Positions 60,854 to 64,000 of a stretch of DNA of 64,000 nt are shown piece after piece; the first letter of the stretch is position 1; each line of letters opens with the position of its first letter. Position numbers and translations under genes: made by a program. The stretch lies in NCBI RefSeq assembly GCF_005938745.2, contig NZ_VCBX02000001.1, positions 1,259,501 through 1,323,500 of the forward strand, given 5' to 3'. The notes below the pieces were generated by a model. It saw only the letters and a program-made list of their open reading frames with translations. It made no database searches and was not told the DNA's origin. This stretch comes from Rhodococcus sp. KBS0724 (GTDB taxonomy: Bacteria; Actinomycetota; Actinomycetes; Mycobacteriales; Mycobacteriaceae).

Positions 60854-62512
60854 TCAGCCGATGGCTGGACCCAACAGGTCGTCCGCATCGGTGATCCGGT
60901 AGGCGTAGCCCTGTTCCGCGAGGAACCGTTGACGGTGCGCCGCATACTCCGCATCGAGAGTGTCACGGGAAACCACGGAGTAGAAGTGCGCCTGACCGCC
61001 GTCGTGCTTGGGTCGCAGCAGTCGCCCGAGTCGCTGAGCTTCTTCCTGCCTCGACCCGAACGTTCCCGAAACCTGCACGGCGACCGACGCCTCCGGAAGG
61101 TCGATCGAGAAGTTTGCGACCTTGCTCACCACCAGCGTCTGGATCTCGCCGTTACGGAACTGATCGAACAGGATCTCGCGTTCCTTGTTCTTGGTGGATC
61201 CCTTGATCACCGGCGCGTTCAGGGCCTCGCCGAGTTCGTCGAGCTGATCGAGATACGCACCGATCACCAAAGTCGGGGAATCCGGGTGCTTGGCCAGAAT
61301 CGACTTCACGACAGCAATTTTGGTGTGCGCCGTCGAACACAGTTTGTAGCGCTCCTCCGGCTCGGCGACGGCATACGACATGCGTTCGGCGTCCGTCATC
61401 GTCACTCGTACCTCGACACAATCGGCCGGCGCGATCCAACCCTGCGCTTCGATGTCCTTCCACGGAGCGTCGTAACGCTTGGGGCCGATCAACGAGAAGA
61501 CGTCACCCTCGCGGCCGTCCTCACGAACCAACGTCGCGGTCAGGCCGAGACGACGGCGTGACTGCAGATCGGCAGTCATCCGGAAGACCGGCGCGGGGAG
61601 CAGGTGTACCTCGTCGTAGATCACCAGTCCCCAGTCGCGGGAGTCGAAAAGTTCGAGGTGCTTGTATTCACCCTTCGTACGACGCGTGATCACCTGGTAC
61701 GTCGCGATCGTGACGGGCCGAATCTCTTTGCGCTCACCGGAGTATTCGCCGATTTCTTCCTCGGTCAACGACGTGCGCGCGATGAGCTCACGCTTCCACT
61801 GCCGCCCGGCAACGGTGTTGGTGACCAGAATGAGTGTGGTGGCCTTGGCCTTTGCCATCGCTGCCGCGCCCACCATTGTCTTACCGGCGCCACAAGGCAG
61901 TACGACGACGCCTGAGCCGCCGGCCCAGAACGAGTCCGCCGCCATCTGCTGGTAGTCGCGCAGTTCCCAGTGACCTTCCTCGAAGGCGAGATCGATGGGG
62001 TGCGCTTCGCCGTCCACGTAACCGGCGAGGTCCTCGGCCGGCCAGCCCACTTTGAGCAGCATCTGCTTGAGGCGGCCGCGCTCACTCGGATGCACGATCA
62101 CGGTGTCGTCGTCGACCTTCTCACCGAGCATCGGCGAGATCTTCTTGTGTCGCATCACCTCGGTGAGGACTGCCCGGTCGAGGCTGACCAGGATGAGGCC
62201 GTGTACGGGGCTCTTGACCAACTGCAAGCGTCCGTACCTGGCCATCGTGTCGACGATGTCGACCAGGAGAGGCTGCGGCACGGCGAACCGTGAGAACGAG
62301 ACCAAGGCGTCGACAACCTGCTCGGCGTCATGCCCGGCTGCGCGCGCATTCCACAGGGCCAGGGGAGTGATGCGATAGGTGTGGACGTGCTCCGGGGCCC
62401 GTTCGAGCTCGGCGAAGGGGGCGATTGCCTGCCTGGCCTCGCCGGCGCGCTCGTGGTCGACCTCCAACAGCAGCGTCTTGTCGGATTGGACGATCAACGG
62501 TCCGTCGGTCAC
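60854..62512 (-). CDS. XPB/Rad25-type DNA repair helicase
   Basis: A 552-aa superfamily 2 helicase like mycobacterial Ercc3. An N-terminal domain of about 180 residues precedes the motor. Walker A is LPCGAGKT (205-212), motif II is the XPB-type DEVH (300-303), motif III LGLTATL is followed by the XPB RED loop (330-332), and motif VI is QRLGRLLRPK. GTG 62512 has AGGAGG 6 nt upstream. It unwinds damaged DNA 3' to 5' with ATP. The WYL-type gene at the right edge is its usual neighbour; here they are split by three small genes and a terminator. Confidence 0.94.
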   Translation of the reverse strand: MTDGPLIVQSDKTLLLEVDHERAGEARQAIAPFAELERAPEHVHTYRITPLALWNARAAGHDAEQVVDALVSFSRFAVPQPLLVDIVDTMARYGRLQLVKSPVHGLILVSLDRAVLTEVMRHKKISPMLGEKVDDDTVIVHPSERGRLKQMLLKVGWPAEDLAGYVDGEAHPIDLAFEEGHWELRDYQQMAADSFWAGGSGVVVLPCGAGKTMVGAAAMAKAKATTLILVTNTVAGRQWKRELIARTSLTEEEIGEYSGERKEIRPVTIATYQVITRRTKGEYKHLELFDSRDWGLVIYDEVHLLPAPVFRMTADLQSRRRLGLTATLVREDGREGDVFSLIGPKRYDAPWKDIEAQGWIAPADCVEVRVTMTDAERMSYAVAEPEERYKLCSTAHTKIAVVKSILAKHPDSPTLVIGAYLDQLDELGEALNAPVIKGSTKNKEREILFDQFRNGEIQTLVVSKVANFSIDLPEASVAVQVSGTFGSRQEEAQRLGRLLRPKHDGGQAHFYSVVSRDTLDAEYAAHRQRFLAEQGYAYRITDADDLLGPAIG

Positions 62513-62641
62513 GGAATCCTCCTAGTGAAACAAACGAGGCAGCCACAGAGCGTTGCGCCGCGTTGTCGGCTGACGCCAACCCTGCCATTGTCCTGGTATC
62601 GGAGCGCATACGCCAAGTGACGGGCAATACACAACGCAAAC

Positions 62642-62667
62642 AGGGGTGCCCAGAGTTGGGCACCCCT
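62642..62667 (-). terminator. 11-bp perfect hairpin terminator
   Basis: AGGGGTGCCCA (62642-62652) and TGGGCACCCCT (62657-62667) pair perfectly with a GAGT loop. It lies between the helicase start and the end of the minus-strand small genes, so it should end their transcript; the minus strand after it is T-rich (GTTTGCGTTGTG). Confidence 0.8.
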
Positions 62668-62730
62668 ACGTCAACGTGGCACGTTTGACGGCTATTCCTG
62701 ACCCCCGTATTTCGGAGACGTGGAAACTGT

Positions 62731-62895
62731 TTATTTCTGCGCCACTGCCGACTTTCGCATTTCCATCACGTGGGTTATCGCTTCCGAAATTCCGGAGCGA
62801 TAACCGATATTCTTTTCGCTGTCCCCGGGAGTTGAATCAAGTTCGGATTCGAGTCGAGTTTGTATGCGATCGAGAGCATGGATTGTTCTTTTCAC
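62731..62895 (-). CDS. Small protein, 54 aa, unknown
   Basis: GTG start with AAAGGA 7 nt upstream and TAA stop. The sequence begins MKRTIHALDRIQTRLESEL and is predicted mostly helical and charged, with no Cys and no membrane segment. It starts 14 nt after the stop of the next small gene upstream, so the two are probably one transcript. Codon third-position GC is lower than in the neighbouring genes, so a translated product is likely but not certain. Confidence 0.55.
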   Translation of the reverse strand: MKRTIHALDRIQTRLESELDSTPGDSEKNIGYRSGISEAITHVMEMRKSAVAQK

Positions 62896-62909
62896 GGTGG
62901 GTCCTTTGT

Positions 62910-63089
62910 CTACGAACGACCCGATAACAAAATTCCGGGTCGACGAGCGTGTTCGTCGAGGACGTAGACCGTGGCCAGTGTCATCCCGGCAACGTATCCG
63001 CGGGACCGGGGATCTGTGCCTCGGCTACTGGATCTGAACTGGTCAAACGTCTCGTGAAGGTAGTCGAGTACGTCGGTCTCGGACTGCAT
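62910..63089 (-). CDS. Small protein, 59 aa, unknown
   Basis: ATG start with AGAAG about 8 nt upstream, TAG stop. It reads MQSETDVLDYLHETFDQFRS, followed by a GYVAGMTLATVYVLDEHARRP segment that could be a helix-strand motif. Third codon positions are mostly G or C for the first 45 codons, like the real genes here. A plus-strand open frame overlaps it (62949-63293) but has poorer codon use and no ribosome site. Confidence 0.6.
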   Translation of the reverse strand: MQSETDVLDYLHETFDQFRSSSRGTDPRSRGYVAGMTLATVYVLDEHARRPGILLSGRS

Positions 63090-63128
63090 GATGAATACTT
63101 CTCGCGAGAAATACGAAAGTATTTTCCG

Positions 63129-63254
63129 TCAGCTCCGCTTTCTCTTGCGGATCAATTCCGAAGAATCCGCTGCTTTTTCGCGCTTTTCTGCGCGGCGTTC
63201 CTTGATCGACTGAGCGGGTTTCTTCATATTCTTACCCGGCGCCTTGTCAGCCAT
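63129..63254 (-). CDS. Small basic protein, 41 aa
   Basis: ATG start with GAGGAG 6-7 nt upstream and TGA stop. It reads MADKAPGKNMKKPAQSIKE and then a very Lys/Arg/Glu-rich stretch ending RKRKRS; 16 of 41 residues are Lys or Arg. Such short basic proteins occur in actinobacteria, sometimes with nucleic-acid or ribosome contacts, but no function can be assigned. It lies between the WYL-type gene and the 59-aa gene, all on the same strand. Confidence 0.7.
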   Translation of the reverse strand: MADKAPGKNMKKPAQSIKERRAEKREKAADSSELIRKRKRS

Positions 63255-63341
63255 TGTCGCTCCTCATTTTTCGAAGTGGCAATCACAAACTGACCTCGAC
63301 CATACTTCATTTACAGAAAAAAGCCAGTTTGCTTTTTCCGA

Positions 63342-64000
63342 TCACTTTTTTCCGGAGTCGACAGGGCTGACGGAGGTAATGCGATGCAGGGTGAACCGGC
63401 GCACGGCGCCGCTCGCCGGATCGAATGCGTCCAACTGTCCACCGCCCACGCTGACGGGGTCGACGATGCGATGCGTGGCCACCCCCTGAGCGTCGACGTA
63501 GCCGATGTTGACGCTCTTTCCCTCACGCGCTGCCGACGACAGCAGTGCGATGGCGGCGGCATTGCTTTCCCGCGATCCGTCCGCGCGAACCCCGCCTCGG
63601 CCGGGTGTTGCAGCACGGTCGCCTGCTCGCATCGTGCGCACCAGTGCTTCGAGCTGTTCGGGCGACGGACTCGACGGCGTTCGAGTGGCATGGCGCAAGC
63701 GACGATTCGGGATTCGAGCACCGCGTGGACGCAGATCGACGAGGGCTCCTGACGAATCCTCGCCCGCCGGCGCAAAGCCGGCCGCGCGAAGTTCGGCCAG
63801 AACTTCCCGCAGCGGTGCCTGGGACACGGCCACTGTGGGAGCGAGGGCACGCAAAGCCAATGGCTCCGCGACGGGGGAGGCAAGAACCTCGGCCAGGAGA
63901 GAGGCGTCCTCACATCGGATGAATGACGCCGCCACGCCCGCCCGCAACCGGCCGTGCCTGCGAGCGACATCGTCGATGAGATACGAAAGTGATTGCGGTA
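63342..64000 (-). CDS. Helicase-associated protein with WYL-type C-terminus, 5'-truncated
   Basis: The C-terminal ~219 residues of a larger protein; the frame is open to the window edge and reads SLSYLIDDVARRHGRLRAG upstream of the first possible internal start. A winged-helix-like region (PLALRALAPTVAVSQAPLREVLAELRAAGF) is followed by a WYL-like domain (GKSVNIGYVDAQGVATHRIVDPVSVGGGQLDAFDPASGAVRRFTLHRI). This matches the conserved mycobacterial gene next to the XPB helicase. It probably works with that helicase in DNA repair or transcription-linked sensing; the role is unproven. Confidence 0.85.
   Translation of the reverse strand, partial: PQSLSYLIDDVARRHGRLRAGVAASFIRCEDASLLAEVLASPVAEPLALRALAPTVAVSQAPLREVLAELRAAGFAPAGEDSSGALVDLRPRGARIPNRRLRHATRTPSSPSPEQLEALVRTMRAGDRAATPGRGGVRADGSRESNAAAIALLSSAAREGKSVNIGYVDAQGVATHRIVDPVSVGGGQLDAFDPASGAVRRFTLHRITSVSPVDSGKK

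Noticed and set aside
62949..63293. 114-codon plus-strand frame
   Set aside because: Overlaps two minus-strand small genes with better ribosome sites and codon use.
1..64000. CRISPR array, tRNA/rRNA genes, insertion sequence or prophage
   Set aside because: Looked for spaced repeats, transposase or integrase motifs and structural RNA signatures; none was convincing.

Overview
The window is a high-GC actinobacterial chromosome segment. The gene set points to Rhodococcus or a close mycolic-acid-bearing relative: a complete mce operon with its own Mkl ATPase, a fused pcaL, an FprB-type ferredoxin reductase, an F420-type LLM oxidoreductase, a bacterial XPB helicase, a DUF222/13E12 HNH protein, and many GTG starts and 4-bp stop/start overlaps. 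Species assignment is inference. No tRNA, rRNA, insertion sequence, prophage or CRISPR array was seen.

Layout. 1-803: 3' part of a class I DAHP synthase. 855-9616 (minus): a seven-gene, mostly translationally coupled operon with a shikimate-type MHS transporter, a QsuD-like NAD shikimate/quinate dehydrogenase, an FMN/FeS/FAD enoate reductase, an aldo/keto reductase, a Gfo/Idh/MocA dehydrogenase, a ketosteroid-dehydrogenase-like flavoprotein and a 3-dehydroshikimate-dehydratase-like TIM barrel. A LysR regulator and a divergent SDR follow (9771-11516). 14941-22455: the whole protocatechuate branch of the beta-ketoadipate pathway, pcaF-R-L-B-G-H (minus) and pcaI-J (plus), diverging from an operator-rich intergenic region. 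Together the two blocks would import hydroaromatics such as shikimate, convert them to protocatechuate and take that to acetyl-CoA and succinyl-CoA. Between them lie a hypothetical gene, an SOS-controlled DUF222-HNH gene and a crotonase-family gene.

22460-28910 is mixed: an AlkB repair dioxygenase with a LexA box, a Ni/Co permease, AzlCD with an Lrp-type regulator, a VOC protein, an AraC regulator and an aminotransferase. 29137-35830 is a monooxygenase module (SDR, 3Fe-4S ferredoxin, cytochrome P450, acyl-CoA synthetase, TetR regulator, FprB-like reductase). It sits immediately before the mce importer operon (36163-45621), suggesting uptake and oxidation of a hydrophobic substrate. 45729-51227 holds an AhpD-like protein, a Mop-type regulator with modABC, and an FUSC membrane protein.

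51374-57924 is a sulfur-scavenging operon. A nine-codon Cys-rich leader peptide precedes a sulfonate-type ABC transporter, a DszA/NtaA-type flavin monooxygenase and an MFS protein; an F420-type LLM oxidoreductase follows. The right end (57921-64000) has a small membrane protein, a large secreted amidohydrolase, the XPB-type helicase, three very small genes, and the 3' part of a helicase-associated WYL-type gene that runs off the edge.

The signals most worth following up are the hydroaromatic operon, the Cys leader peptide, the two LexA boxes, the palindrome around the fprB -10 element, the motif shared by the SDR and tetR promoters, the His-for-Asp change in the P450 I-helix, and the small genes at 62.7-63.3 kb.
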